Positions 45,570-54,734 of a DNA stretch of 64,000 bases are shown piece by piece. Each line of letters opens with the position of its first letter. The stretch's first letter is position 1. Source of the DNA: CAYPTB01 sp964413535 (GTDB taxonomy: Bacteria > Planctomycetota > UBA1135 > GCA-002686595); NCBI GenBank assembly GCA_964413535.1, contig CAYPTB010000008.1:1-64000 (forward strand). Direction: 5' to 3'. The position numbers and the translations under genes were made by a program. The notes below the pieces were generated by a model. It was given only the letters and a program-made list of their open reading frames with translations, was not told the DNA's origin and searched no databases.

Positions 45570-46868
45570 TCAGGGGAGCTCGTCTTCGGCGGAACCGGCC
45601 GGCGGCTTCTCGGCCGGAATCACTCGGATCGACCGGACGAGCCGCGGCGACGCCTCCAGCACGACCAGACGCGTGCCGTCGTGCGCAGCGAGCTCCGCGC
45701 CCTTGTGCGGGATGCCGCCCGCGATCGCGATGCATAGGCCTGCGATGGTCGTCGCGACTTCCTCGTCGAGATCGAGGTCGAGCGCGCGATTGACCTCGCG
45801 CACCGGCAGGTCGCCGCGCACGATCGCGCTGCCGTCGGCTTCGCGGCGGAGCGACTCCTCGGGCTTGTCGTCCTCGCTGAAGAGCTCGCCGACGAGCTCC
45901 TCGATCAAGTCCTCGAGCGTGACGAGCCCCGCGACGCCGCCGTGCTCGTCGACGACGATGGCGAGCCGCAAGTGCCGGCGTTGCAACTCCTGGAAGGCCT
46001 GCACGGCGCGCGCGGCTTCGGGCACGAAGTACGCGGGCCGCACGATTTCCTTCACTTCGCGCACGCCGCGATCCTCGGCGGCGAAGACGTCGCGGATCGT
46101 CAGGTATCCGATGACGTTGTCGCGCATGCCTTCGAACACGGGCATGCGCGAACGACCGGACTCGAGCAAGCGTTTGCGGCTCTCCTCGATGCTCGTGTCC
46201 GAGGTCAGGAAGTCGATGCGGTTGCGCGGGACCATCACGTCGGAGAGCGTCAGGTCCCCGAAATCGAGGGCCCGCGAGGCGATCTCGCCGGTGCGCGAAT
46301 CGAACGACCCGGCGTTGGCCGCTTCTTCCACCAATTGCTGCAGCTCCTCGGCCGAGTGGCGCGTCTCGCTGAACGTCGTGTGATCGCCGAAGGGACGCAG
46401 GACCAGGTTCGAGGTCGTCGTCAGGAACCAGACCAGCGGTTGCGCGAGCCAGGCGAGGCCGCGCATCGGCGCGGCGACGAGCAGCGCATAGCGCTCGGCG
46501 GCGCGCAGGGCGAGCGACTTCGGCACCAGCTCCCCGAGCACGATCGAGAGGAAGGACACGAGCGCGACGACGAGCGCGAGCGCGGCCTCGCCTGCGTACT
46601 CCGGTGGAACGCCCATGCGCGCGAACACCGGCTCGACGCGCACCGCCATGGCTGCCCCTCCGAACGCAGCGGCGGTCACGGACACCACGGTGATGCCGAT
46701 CTGGACGGTCGCGAGGAAGCGCTCCGGGTCCTTGCGCAGCGCGAACACGCCACGCGCGCCCGCGCGCCGGTCGTTGACGAGCTGCTGCACGCGCGTCCGA
46801 CGCAGCGAGATGACGGCGATCTCGGCCCCGGCGAAGACGCCGTTGGCGAGCACGAGCACGAGGATCAT
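45570..46868 (-). CDS. CNNM/CBS-domain protein (HlyC/CorC family)
   Basis: 433 residues from the ATG at 46868; slightly earlier starts (GTG at 46934) are open. The N-terminal DUF21/CNNM membrane domain (LANGVFAGAEIAVISLRRTRV, TVQIGITVVSVTAAAFGG) is followed by two CBS domains (LSDVMVPRNRIDFL, VVDEHGGVAGLVTLEDLIEELVGEL) and the CorC_HlyC C-terminal domain. This family extrudes magnesium and possibly cobalt. Confidence 0.9.
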   Translation of the reverse strand: MILVLVLANGVFAGAEIAVISLRRTRVQQLVNDRRAGARGVFALRKDPERFLATVQIGITVVSVTAAAFGGAAMAVRVEPVFARMGVPPEYAGEAALALVVALVSFLSIVLGELVPKSLALRAAERYALLVAAPMRGLAWLAQPLVWFLTTTSNLVLRPFGDHTTFSETRHSAEELQQLVEEAANAGSFDSRTGEIASRALDFGDLTLSDVMVPRNRIDFLTSDTSIEESRKRLLESGRSRMPVFEGMRDNVIGYLTIRDVFAAEDRGVREVKEIVRPAYFVPEAARAVQAFQELQRRHLRLAIVVDEHGGVAGLVTLEDLIEELVGELFSEDDKPEESLRREADGSAIVRGDLPVREVNRALDLDLDEEVATTIAGLCIAIAGGIPHKGAELAAHDGTRLVVLEASPRLVRSIRVIPAEKPPAGSAEDELP

Positions 46869-47101
46869 CGCGAGTTCGAAGAGAATGAGAGCCTCCCGGG
46901 GTAGACCCCAGGATACGGAAAGCTCTCCCGCCACCCGACTTTCACCGGTGCAGCGCAAGCGTGCGGGCCGCGGTGCGCTCGACGCTCGCGCTCAGCGCTC
47001 CACGCAGCGCCGGGGCGAGGCGCAGGCCCGTTGCGGTCGCCGGCGCGCTGCCGATCGAAAGCCTTCCCGCCGGAACGCTGTTCGGACGCGATCGGCGCGG
47101 C

Positions 47102-48187
47102 TCAGATCGAATCGAGGCCCCAGACGAAGGGTTCGAGCGGGAGCCTCGCCACGTCGACCTCCAAGCGCCGGCCGAACTCGAGCGTGTCCTCGCGATCGCC
47201 CTTCGAGCTGAAGAGCAGGACGAGCAGCGTGTCGTCGTTCAGGTGGACTTGGCCACCCCGCGCGCTCAGGAGGACTTGGCGAGCCGGATCCGCCGCGGGA
47301 TCGAAATCGACCGTCGCGGAGGGTCCGACGAGCGCGCCCAGGAGTCGCGCGGCGCCGCCGCGGTCGATGATCTTCGCGAGTCCGAGCACGCCGCGCGTCG
47401 ACTCGGCGCCCACGAGCCGCAAGCGCTCGAGGAGCTCGGTCGCCTTGGGCGGCGCGACCAGGACGGTCGCCTCGTCCAGGGGCCGCTGCTCCAGGTGCGC
47501 GCGCACGAGCCCGAGCACGAGGCCCGTCGCTCCGGCCCACTCGTGGATCGTGCCGGGGAAGTCGCCGCCGCGGCCGAGGCAGGCGTAGGCCGCGACGACC
47601 CCCGCTCGCTCGCACACGAGCGTGCGCATACCGGGGCACTCGAGCAGCGCGGCAGTCTCGCCTGCCGAGCGCTCGACGCGCGCTGTGTGCGCGAGGTAGA
47701 GCGCGTGCAGCGCGGACGCGTCGCCGGGGCGCGCCGCGCGCACGCCTTCGATGGCCGGGAGCGACGACCCCGTCTCGGCAGTGAGCACGACGTCCTCCTC
47801 GGAGCCGACCGGCCGATAGCCGCGCGCGAAGTAGAAGCGCGGATCGTCGGCCCACAGGAGCGAGATCAGCGCGCCTCCCGCGGCGAGCGTCTCTTCGGCC
47901 GACTCGAGGACCTTCGTCGCGAGGCCCTGGCGACGGAACTGCGGGTCGGTCGACACGGAGCCGATCAACCCGGCGCGCACCGTGGCTCCGGGACAAACGA
48001 GGTCGCGCAAGAGGATCGTGCAGGCCGAGCGCACGGCTTCGGCGTCGCCGAGGCTCACGATCTTGCCCGGGAAGCCCTCGCGAAAGACGAGCGGGAACTC
48101 CGCGGCGAGCGAGCGCTCGTCGCGCAGGACGCGCTCCATCAGCGACTTGGCGGGGAAGAGCTCGGGTTTCTGGGCGGTCGTGATCAT
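47102..48187 (-). CDS. GNAT-family N-acetyltransferase with C-terminal extension
   Basis: 361 residues. The GNAT acetyl-CoA site GSVSTDPQFRRQGLATKVLESAEE lies near 75-98, with a second GNAT-like half after it (ARPGDASALHALYLAHT) and a C-terminal sterol-carrier-like part. The layout resembles Eis-type two-domain acetyltransferases. Its ATG overlaps the stop of a small flagellar-operon gene (ATGA), so it is translated with flgK and flgL. It could modify a flagellar protein, but that is only inference. Confidence 0.75.
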   Translation of the reverse strand: MITTAQKPELFPAKSLMERVLRDERSLAAEFPLVFREGFPGKIVSLGDAEAVRSACTILLRDLVCPGATVRAGLIGSVSTDPQFRRQGLATKVLESAEETLAAGGALISLLWADDPRFYFARGYRPVGSEEDVVLTAETGSSLPAIEGVRAARPGDASALHALYLAHTARVERSAGETAALLECPGMRTLVCERAGVVAAYACLGRGGDFPGTIHEWAGATGLVLGLVRAHLEQRPLDEATVLVAPPKATELLERLRLVGAESTRGVLGLAKIIDRGGAARLLGALVGPSATVDFDPAADPARQVLLSARGGQVHLNDDTLLVLLFSSKGDREDTLEFGRRLEVDVARLPLEPFVWGLDSI

Positions 48188-48552
48188 GTGCGTTCCTGCC
48201 CGGGGGATCGGGTGGGAGAGGATGGGTCGAGGGTCTGCTGTCGGTTCTGCCGGAAGGACTCGAGGAGCTCCTCGCCGAGCGAGAGCGCCTCTTCGAGGGA
48301 GCTGCGCGCTCCCTCGACGGCTCCCGCGAGGAGGCTCGCGTCGTCCACGCGCTTGGTCTGTTCTTCGAGGGCGCGCGCCTTGTCCTGGAGCATCTCGAGC
48401 AGGACCTTGAAGGCCGGACGCGCGTCCTGCGCCTCCTGGTTCTCGGACGTCTTGGGCGCGGCGCGAGCGGAAGTTCGCGCGCCGGATCGGAGCGCGTCGG
48501 ATCGCGAGGATTCGGGGATGCCGGGTAGGCTCGGGATCGGCAGGTCGGCCAT
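48184..48552 (-). CDS. small flagellar-operon protein of unknown family
   Basis: 122 residues, following flgL by two bases. A Pro/Ser/Arg-rich N-terminus leads to a helical C-terminal part (FKVLLEMLQDKARALEEQT, ARSSLEEALSLGEELLESFRQ). Length and helicity recall flagellar chaperones, but there is no clear match to FliS or FlgN. Its location and overlap with the GNAT start are the main facts. Confidence 0.6.
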   Translation of the reverse strand: MADLPIPSLPGIPESSRSDALRSGARTSARAAPKTSENQEAQDARPAFKVLLEMLQDKARALEEQTKRVDDASLLAGAVEGARSSLEEALSLGEELLESFRQNRQQTLDPSSPTRSPGQERT

Positions 48553-48554
48553 GG

Positions 48555-49994
48555 TCAGCTCAGGAAGTTCAGGAGGTTCGTCTGGAGCAGCCGCACGCCG
48601 GACGCCTGGGCGAGCTCGAGCGACTGCTGGGCCCGCGCCATGTCGATCGCGGCTTCGGTGAGATCGGCGTCGAGCTCGCCGGAGCGCAGGCCCGAGAGCT
48701 GGACGAGGACGCCCTGCAGTCGGCTCTCGGTGTTCGTCAGGCGCTCGCTCCGCGCGCCCAGGCTGCCGAGCGAGACGATCAGGTTCTCGTGGTTGCGGTC
48801 GAGCTCGCCGAGCCACGTGTCGAGCCGGGCGAGCATCTCCGTCTGATTCAGGCCGTCGCCGTTGCGCAGGTCGTCGGCGATGCCCTGCAGGGCGTCGAAC
48901 GCGTTGACCTTGCCGCCGAAGGTCACGAGCTCGACTCCCGACCGCGTGACGCCCGTCAGGTCGACGTGCAGGACGTTTCCGCTCTCGGGGTGGACGAGCT
49001 CGAAGTCCTGGCTCGCGAAGTCGAGCGCGACGAAGTTCGTCCCGTCGATCGAGATCGATCCCGTCGCATCGAGCGCGCCCGTGAAGCTCGCGCCGCTGAA
49101 CGCGCTGAAGTCGAGGTGGAGCTCCCCGCCCTGCGCATTCGCGACGGCGAAGTCCGCGAAGTCGGGGTCGCCGGGCACCGGAAGGTTGCGCACGGGTCCG
49201 CCGCCGAACTGGACGGTCCCGGCCGTCACGTCGACGACGAGCGTCGCCGTTCCGAGGAACGTGTCGTTCGCGCCGCCGTTCGCGAGCGCGAGCCCTACGG
49301 TGCCGATCGCGCCTGCCTGGGTCGCGTCGTGACGCAGCGTCAGGTACTCGTAGCCCGATCCCTGGTCCGCGGAGAACCCGGCCGACGCGCCCGTGAGCCC
49401 CGCGTATCCGGTCCCCGACGCCGCCTCGCCGGCGAAGATGGCCGAGCCGGTCGAGGTGATCGAGAGCTCGACGCCATTGCCGATGCGGATGCGCTGTTCC
49501 TCCGCGTTCCCGGCGTAGACGGCGCGCCGCCGCCCGCCGACGACGCGATCCTCGAAGGCCTCGGCAGGCGAGAGCGTGCCCGAGAACAGCGCGCGGTCGC
49601 CCGTGCGCGTGTTGCCGACCTCGAGCAGCGCGGCGCGGAGGAGCTCGATCTTCGTGGCGAGCGCTTCGCGGTCGTCGGGAGACAGCGTGCCGTTCATGCC
49701 CTGCACGAGGGCCTCGCGCGCCTCGGCCAGGATCCCCGAGCCGGTCTCGAGGGCGACCGCGCCCGTGTCGACGGCGGCGCGGCCGATCCCGATCGCATCC
49801 AGGAACCGTTCGCTCCTCGCGATCTGGCGGTTGAACGACAGGACCCGCGCGGTGCCGCTCGGGTCGTCGGACGGCCGCAGGATGCGACGGCCGGTCGCGA
49901 CGCGCTCCTGGTTGAGGACGAGGTTCGCGAGGTTGAAGCGCAGGCCGGCGAGGACGCGCTGGTAGTTCGAATCGGTGCTGGCTCGTACGGGCAT
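48555..49994 (-). CDS. flgL: flagellar hook-filament junction protein FlgL
   Basis: 479 residues, larger than Salmonella FlgL (317). The flagellin-like N-terminal helix (NYQRVLAGLRFNLANLVLNQERVATGRRILRPSDDPSGTARVL) and the C-terminal helix (ARSERLTNTESRLQG...DLTEAAIDMARAQQSLELAQASG) define FlgL. The middle is an enlarged beta-rich insertion. It caps the hook with FlgK. Confidence 0.93.
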   Translation of the reverse strand: MPVRASTDSNYQRVLAGLRFNLANLVLNQERVATGRRILRPSDDPSGTARVLSFNRQIARSERFLDAIGIGRAAVDTGAVALETGSGILAEAREALVQGMNGTLSPDDREALATKIELLRAALLEVGNTRTGDRALFSGTLSPAEAFEDRVVGGRRRAVYAGNAEEQRIRIGNGVELSITSTGSAIFAGEAASGTGYAGLTGASAGFSADQGSGYEYLTLRHDATQAGAIGTVGLALANGGANDTFLGTATLVVDVTAGTVQFGGGPVRNLPVPGDPDFADFAVANAQGGELHLDFSAFSGASFTGALDATGSISIDGTNFVALDFASQDFELVHPESGNVLHVDLTGVTRSGVELVTFGGKVNAFDALQGIADDLRNGDGLNQTEMLARLDTWLGELDRNHENLIVSLGSLGARSERLTNTESRLQGVLVQLSGLRSGELDADLTEAAIDMARAQQSLELAQASGVRLLQTNLLNFLS

Positions 49995-49996
49995 GG

Positions 49997-52357
49997 TCAG
50001 AGGAGATCGAGGAGGTCGTCGTTCAGTTGGTTGAGCACGTCGATGTAGCGGGACGCAGCCTGGAACGCCTGCTCGAAGCGCAAAAGGTCGACGAGCTCCT
50101 CGTCGACGTTGACGCCAGACACCTGTTCCTGACGGAGCTCGAGGCTCTGCATCAGGGCTTCGTTCGCGTCCAGCGATCCCGCCGTCGAGGCGACTTCGAA
50201 GCCGAGCCTCCCGATCAAGTCGCCGTAGGACTCGCCCAGGGACGCACCACCGAGCTCGCCCAGCGCGAGACCCTGCACGTCGATCAAAGCCAGCAGGCCG
50301 CCGTTGTCGCCGGGGGCACCGGACAGCGACGAGGCGATCCGCGTCGGATCGAGCTCGATCCCGGCGGCGACCGCGATGTCGGAGGCCGTCGTGCCCGTGA
50401 AGAACGACGCGAGACCTGCGGCGGCGAGCACGCCGGCCGTGTCGGATTCGTGCAGGACGTCGAGCGCGAAGACGTCGTTGTGCGCCGCGGAGATCTCGCC
50501 CAGCCCGAAGCTCACCGAGATCCCGTCGGTCACCGCGAGCGGTGAACCCGGGACGTAGCCGGCGCCGACGTCCAGCGTCGCGACGAGCTTGCCGCTCCCG
50601 TCGACGACGTCGACGGTCAGCCCGGGCGTCGTGCCGATCGCGCCATCCTGCGCGGCCCGGAAGGTCCAGGCCTGGTTCGTGCCTCCGCTGTAGCTCCCCG
50701 AGATCGCGACGGACACGGCGTTCGCGTGGCCCGTGACGGTCGAGCCCACGAGCCCCGTCCAGCCGAGCGCGCCGGCGGCCGTGCCGCCCGTGAGCCCGAA
50801 CGAGGCGCCCGTTCCCGAGCCGACGGACTGCACGAGGAGCCGGCCCGCGACCACCGACGCCGTGATCCCGTTCGCCTGGGCGAGCGGGTCGGCGCCGATG
50901 ACGGCCGCGATCTCCTCGGCGCTCGCGTTCGCGATGTCGGCGAAGTCCGAGCCCTGGAACACGATCGACACGGGCGTGCCCGCGACGTCGAGGTCCAGCG
51001 TGTCGCCGGCCGTGAGCGCGAACGGCCCGGCCGTGGCGCTCGCGAGCGAGGCTTGCGCGCCGCCGAACGAGCCGAGCGCGTCGGGCGCGGGCACGACGCG
51101 TCGGCTGAAGTCGAAGCCGAAGCCCGTGTCGGAAACGATCTGGAGGCGTCCGAGCGCGTCGACGCCGGCCGAGAGGTGCGGGACGTCGCTCAAGGCGTCG
51201 ATGAAGGCGCCGACCGTCGTGTGCGTGCGCGAGATCGGGATCCCGTGCTTCGAGACCGTGCCGCTGGCGGAGTCCGTCACGTTGACGAAGAGCTCGCCCG
51301 AAGCGACGTCGAAGGGCAGGCCCGCATTCGACAGGAGCTCGTCCCGGAACGAGCCGTCTGCATCGACGTCGACGAACGCGTTGGAGGCGACGAGCGACGT
51401 GTACGGACCTCCGGCGGGTATCCCGGTCGAGTGGACGCGGTTCACCTCGTGGATCAGGTTGCGCGCCAGGCCGTCGAGCTTCGCCTGCAGGCTCGGGATC
51501 GAGCTCTGCGAGAGCGCCACGAGCCCGCCCAGCACGCCGCCGACGGCGCCGAGCTTCCCGGCCGCGCCCTGGATCTCGAGGCTGATCGACGCGCTCCCCG
51601 AGGCATTCGGCGCCTCACTCGCACGCATTGCGTGGAACTGCGTCTCGCTCACGAGCGTGTTCCCACCCACGAGCACGCGCACGGCTCCCTGGGCGTTCAC
51701 CACCGTCGTGACGTCGACGAGCTCCGAGAGCTTCGCGAGGGCCAGGTCGCGGCGGTCCAATAGGTCGTTCGCGCTGAGACCGGTCGATTGGATCGACGAG
51801 ATCTCGCGGTTGAGGGACGAGATCTCGCGGCCGAGGTCGTTCACCTCTTCCACGCGGCCGTAGACCTCGCGCACCGTGTCGCGCCGGATGCTCGAGAGGC
51901 TCGACGTGAGCTCCCCGAACTGGCCGGCGAGCTGAGCCGCGGAGCTCACCATCCCGGTCCTCAGGATGGAGTCGCCCGGATTCGTGGACAGGCTCGACAC
52001 GGAGCCGAAGAACGAATCGAGCCGCGCGCCGAGGGACGAGTCCTCGGGCTCGCGGAACAGCGCCTCGATCTCGGACAGGCCGGTGAAACGCGCTTGCAGC
52101 AGCCCGCGCACGGAGGTTTGCGCGACGAGCCGGCGTTGGAGCAGGGCATCGACGGTGCGCCGCACGGAGCGCGCGTCGACGCCGGTTCCCACGAGCACGC
52201 CGCTCGAGAAGAGCGGCTTCCCCGCTCCCAGATCGACGGCCTGCCGCGAGTACCCGGGCGTGGTCGCATTCGCGAGGTTGTGCCCGATCGTGTCGAGCAC
52301 GAAGCGCGAGGAGAGCAGCGCGCGCAGGCCCGTGTTCAATCCGATGCTGGCCGCCAT
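49997..52357 (-). CDS. flgK: flagellar hook-associated protein FlgK
   Basis: 786 residues, longer than the ~550 of Salmonella FlgK. The rod-type N-terminal motif (TIGHNLANATTPGYSRQAV) and C-terminal helices (SGVNVDEELVDLLRFEQAFQAASRYIDVLNQLNDDLLDLL) are normal. Between them lies a long beta-rich insertion around residues 330-650 with Gly/Thr-rich repeats. It joins hook and filament. flgL follows after two bases. Confidence 0.95.
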   Translation of the reverse strand: MAASIGLNTGLRALLSSRFVLDTIGHNLANATTPGYSRQAVDLGAGKPLFSSGVLVGTGVDARSVRRTVDALLQRRLVAQTSVRGLLQARFTGLSEIEALFREPEDSSLGARLDSFFGSVSSLSTNPGDSILRTGMVSSAAQLAGQFGELTSSLSSIRRDTVREVYGRVEEVNDLGREISSLNREISSIQSTGLSANDLLDRRDLALAKLSELVDVTTVVNAQGAVRVLVGGNTLVSETQFHAMRASEAPNASGSASISLEIQGAAGKLGAVGGVLGGLVALSQSSIPSLQAKLDGLARNLIHEVNRVHSTGIPAGGPYTSLVASNAFVDVDADGSFRDELLSNAGLPFDVASGELFVNVTDSASGTVSKHGIPISRTHTTVGAFIDALSDVPHLSAGVDALGRLQIVSDTGFGFDFSRRVVPAPDALGSFGGAQASLASATAGPFALTAGDTLDLDVAGTPVSIVFQGSDFADIANASAEEIAAVIGADPLAQANGITASVVAGRLLVQSVGSGTGASFGLTGGTAAGALGWTGLVGSTVTGHANAVSVAISGSYSGGTNQAWTFRAAQDGAIGTTPGLTVDVVDGSGKLVATLDVGAGYVPGSPLAVTDGISVSFGLGEISAAHNDVFALDVLHESDTAGVLAAAGLASFFTGTTASDIAVAAGIELDPTRIASSLSGAPGDNGGLLALIDVQGLALGELGGASLGESYGDLIGRLGFEVASTAGSLDANEALMQSLELRQEQVSGVNVDEELVDLLRFEQAFQAASRYIDVLNQLNDDLLDLL

Positions 52358-52359
52358 GT

Positions 52360-52827
52360 CTAGCCCTTTGCGTTCACGAGCATCCCGCTCCCGCCCGACT
52401 CTCCCACGTCCCCGACGATCACGCGCAGGACGTCGCGCAGGACCTCCTGGTGCCCGCGCGCGATGTGGGCGATCTTGCGCGCTTCCACGCGCACCTCGAG
52501 CAGCGTGTCGCGCAGCTCCTCGCGCAGCCGCCCGAGTCTTTCGCCCTTCGGACCGAGCCGCTCGACGAGGCTCCCGACCGAGACGATGCGCGCCGGAACG
52601 CCGAGCGAGCTCGCGATGCTCGCGACGAGCTCGCAGCGGCGGCGGTCGCGCGCGGGTTCTCCGGAGAGCACCGCCTCGAGCTCGACGCCGGTAATCTCGA
52701 GCGCCTGCGTGTCGCCTGCGCGCACGGCCTTCTCCTGGGCCTCGAGCAGGCCGAGCAGCCGACCCTGCACGCCCTTCTCCTCCTGTAGATAGGCCTCGAG
52801 CTTGCACACCACCGATTCGAGGGTCAT
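52360..52827 (-). CDS. flgN: flagellar chaperone FlgN
   Basis: 155 residues, mainly helical (VVCKLEAYLQEEKGVQGRLLGLLEAQEKAV, with LRELRDTLLEVRVEARKIA-type helices later). FlgN is the export chaperone of FlgK and FlgL; here it lies directly upstream of both. Sequence similarity is weak, but position and all-helix form support it. Confidence 0.75.
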   Translation of the reverse strand: MTLESVVCKLEAYLQEEKGVQGRLLGLLEAQEKAVRAGDTQALEITGVELEAVLSGEPARDRRRCELVASIASSLGVPARIVSVGSLVERLGPKGERLGRLREELRDTLLEVRVEARKIAHIARGHQEVLRDVLRVIVGDVGESGGSGMLVNAKG

Positions 52828-53162
52828 TGGTCGCCTCCTGGGTCGTTCGCGTCGATCGGAGCGCGGTCCGCGAAGTTCTTCACGAGCTCGCCGGTCCCGA
52901 GCGCTCCGCGCTCCGCCATGGCGCGTCCGACGAAGTCGTCGAGCCAGGCCTGGAAGGTGTCCGCGCCCGGACCGTCGCCGAAGAAGCCTTCGTCGAGCCC
53001 GCGGCGCATCTCGCGCGCGAGCATGGTCCCGAGCATGGCTTCGAAGCGCTTGCCGGCTTCCGTCGACGTGCGCGACGACGCGGCGCGCTCGAGCTCGCCC
53101 GCGCGCATGCGGGTGAGCGCTTCGTGGGTCGACGGGAGGCTCTGGAGCGAGGAGACGTCCAT
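52824..53162 (-). CDS. flgJ: rod-binding protein FlgJ (N-domain only)
   Basis: 112 residues. The rod-binding core is AGKRFEAMLGTMLAREMRRGLDEGFFGDGPGADTFQAWLDDFVGRAMAERGALG, shortened here to its key points: FEAML, LAREM, and the GADTF...D tail. No C-terminal muramidase domain is present, as in many bacteria outside gamma-proteobacteria. The start shares TGATG with flgI. Confidence 0.85.
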   Translation of the reverse strand: MDVSSLQSLPSTHEALTRMRAGELERAASSRTSTEAGKRFEAMLGTMLAREMRRGLDEGFFGDGPGADTFQAWLDDFVGRAMAERGALGTGELVKNFADRAPIDANDPGGDQ

Positions 53163-54445
53163 CACATCACCACGATCTCGGCGTGCAGCATCCCGGACTG
53201 CGCCATGGACTGCAGGACCTGGATCAGATCGCGCGGCGTGACGCCGAGCACGTTGAGCACCTCGACGACTTCCTGCAAGGTGACGGCGCCGCTCACGATC
53301 GCGAGCGCGCGGTCCTCCTCCTCGACGACGAGCGACGTGCGCGGCAGCTCCTCGGTAGTCCCGCGCGAGAGCGGTCCCGGCTGGCTCACCTCGGGTGTCT
53401 CGGCGATCGTCACCGTCAGATTGCCCTTCGTGATGGCGCCGCGCGTGATGCGCACGCCCTCGCCCATGACGATCACGCCGGTGCGCTCGTTCAGCACGAC
53501 GCGGCCGAAGTCCTCGGGCTCCACCTCGCGCTCGAGGATCGAAGCCAAGTAGGCCACGTGCGACGACTCGGGGATGTCGATCGGCACGCGCACGCGCACC
53601 GTCATCGCGTCCTGCGCCACCGCCGCGCCCGCGTACATCGCGTTGACCGAATCCGCGATGCGCACGGCGTTCCCGAACGAGCCCTTGAGCGCGCGCATGT
53701 CGAGGTAGAGGTAGCCGTGCTCGCTCACGAGCTGTCCGGGCACCTCGCGCTCCACCTTGCCGCCCTGCGAGATCGTCCCCACCGTCAGGTGGTTGCGCAC
53801 GACCGTCGCCGCGTCGCCCTCGGCGGAGAAGCCGCCGGTGGTGATCGATCCGGATGCGGTGGCGTAGATCGTGTCGCCCGCCATTTCCGAGAGCTCGGTG
53901 CGCACGAGCGTCCCGCCGACCAGGCTCTTGCAGTCGTAGATCGACGAGACGCGCACGTCGAGCTTGCGCCCCGGCTTGATGCCCGGCGGCAAGATCGCCT
54001 CGACCCACACGACCGCCACGTTCTTCGAGGCGATCGCGCCGAGGTCGATCGTGATGTTCTGCGTGAGCAGTAGGTTCTGGATGGCCTGGCGCGCGGCGAG
54101 GCCCGTGTCGCCCGTGCCCGAGAGGCCCGTCACGAGGCCGATCCCTTGCACGACGTTCTCTTCCTGACCGCGCACCGCGACGAGGTCGCGGATGCGCACG
54201 AGCACCTGACCGCTCGTCCCGCGCCCGGCCGTCGGCACGATGCGCTCGAGCGTGCGCACCGCGGAGCTCGACGCGCCCGTCGGCTGCGTGGGAGCTTCGA
54301 TCCCACCGGTCGGATAGAGGATCGGGACCTCCAGAGCGGGGCGGACGCCGCGCTGAGCGACCTGTGCGCTCGGCGCGCCCGCGAACCCGACCAGGACGAA
54401 GGCGCCGAGCACGGCTTTGGCGATCGAGAGCATTGCCTGGGTCAT
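53162..54445 (-). CDS. flgI: flagellar P-ring protein FlgI
   Basis: 427 residues with a signal peptide (AVLGAFVLVGFAGAPSAQ). Typical parts are RIRDLVAVRGQEENVVQGIGLVTGLSGTGD, NVAVVWVEAILPPGIKPGRKLDVRVS and DVRGSL-like DLIQVLQSMAQSGMLHAEI at the end. It forms the P ring in the peptidoglycan. An in-frame GTG just upstream is less likely than the ATG at 54445. Confidence 0.95.
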   Translation of the reverse strand: MTQAMLSIAKAVLGAFVLVGFAGAPSAQVAQRGVRPALEVPILYPTGGIEAPTQPTGASSSAVRTLERIVPTAGRGTSGQVLVRIRDLVAVRGQEENVVQGIGLVTGLSGTGDTGLAARQAIQNLLLTQNITIDLGAIASKNVAVVWVEAILPPGIKPGRKLDVRVSSIYDCKSLVGGTLVRTELSEMAGDTIYATASGSITTGGFSAEGDAATVVRNHLTVGTISQGGKVEREVPGQLVSEHGYLYLDMRALKGSFGNAVRIADSVNAMYAGAAVAQDAMTVRVRVPIDIPESSHVAYLASILEREVEPEDFGRVVLNERTGVIVMGEGVRITRGAITKGNLTVTIAETPEVSQPGPLSRGTTEELPRTSLVVEEEDRALAIVSGAVTLQEVVEVLNVLGVTPRDLIQVLQSMAQSGMLHAEIVVM

Positions 54446-54625
54446 CACTGATGGGAGAGCGCAACGCAGGTGCCAGGTGCGGGAGTGACCCTCACGCCCC
54501 GCAGGAGCGGATTCAGCGCCCCTTGGGCCGAACGGGAGAACCGACAGGAAAGGACCGACCGAAGCGATGACGCGCGCTCCTTTCCGGAGTGGGAACTTCC
54601 TTCCTTGCCCTTGCAGCGGGTCGCG

Positions 54626-54733
54626 CGGTACGGAGCCGCGACAAACGACAACGGATTCGCCGGCCCGCGCTACTTGGAACTCGTAGCGTGCGGGACCGGC
54701 GAATCCGTTGTCGTTTGTCGCGGCTTCGTACCG
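54626..54733. repeat. long palindrome, copy 3
   Basis: Arms 54626-54673 and 54683-54733 pair with one mismatch and a few added bases around a 9-base loop. The ends are CGGTACGGAGCC and GGCTTCGTACCG; the middle differs from copies 1 and 2. It lies two bases after the flgH stop in the co-directional flgH-flgI gap. GGAGTGGGAACT at 54585-54596 is also found just before copy 1. Confidence 0.85.
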
Positions 54734-54734
54734 T

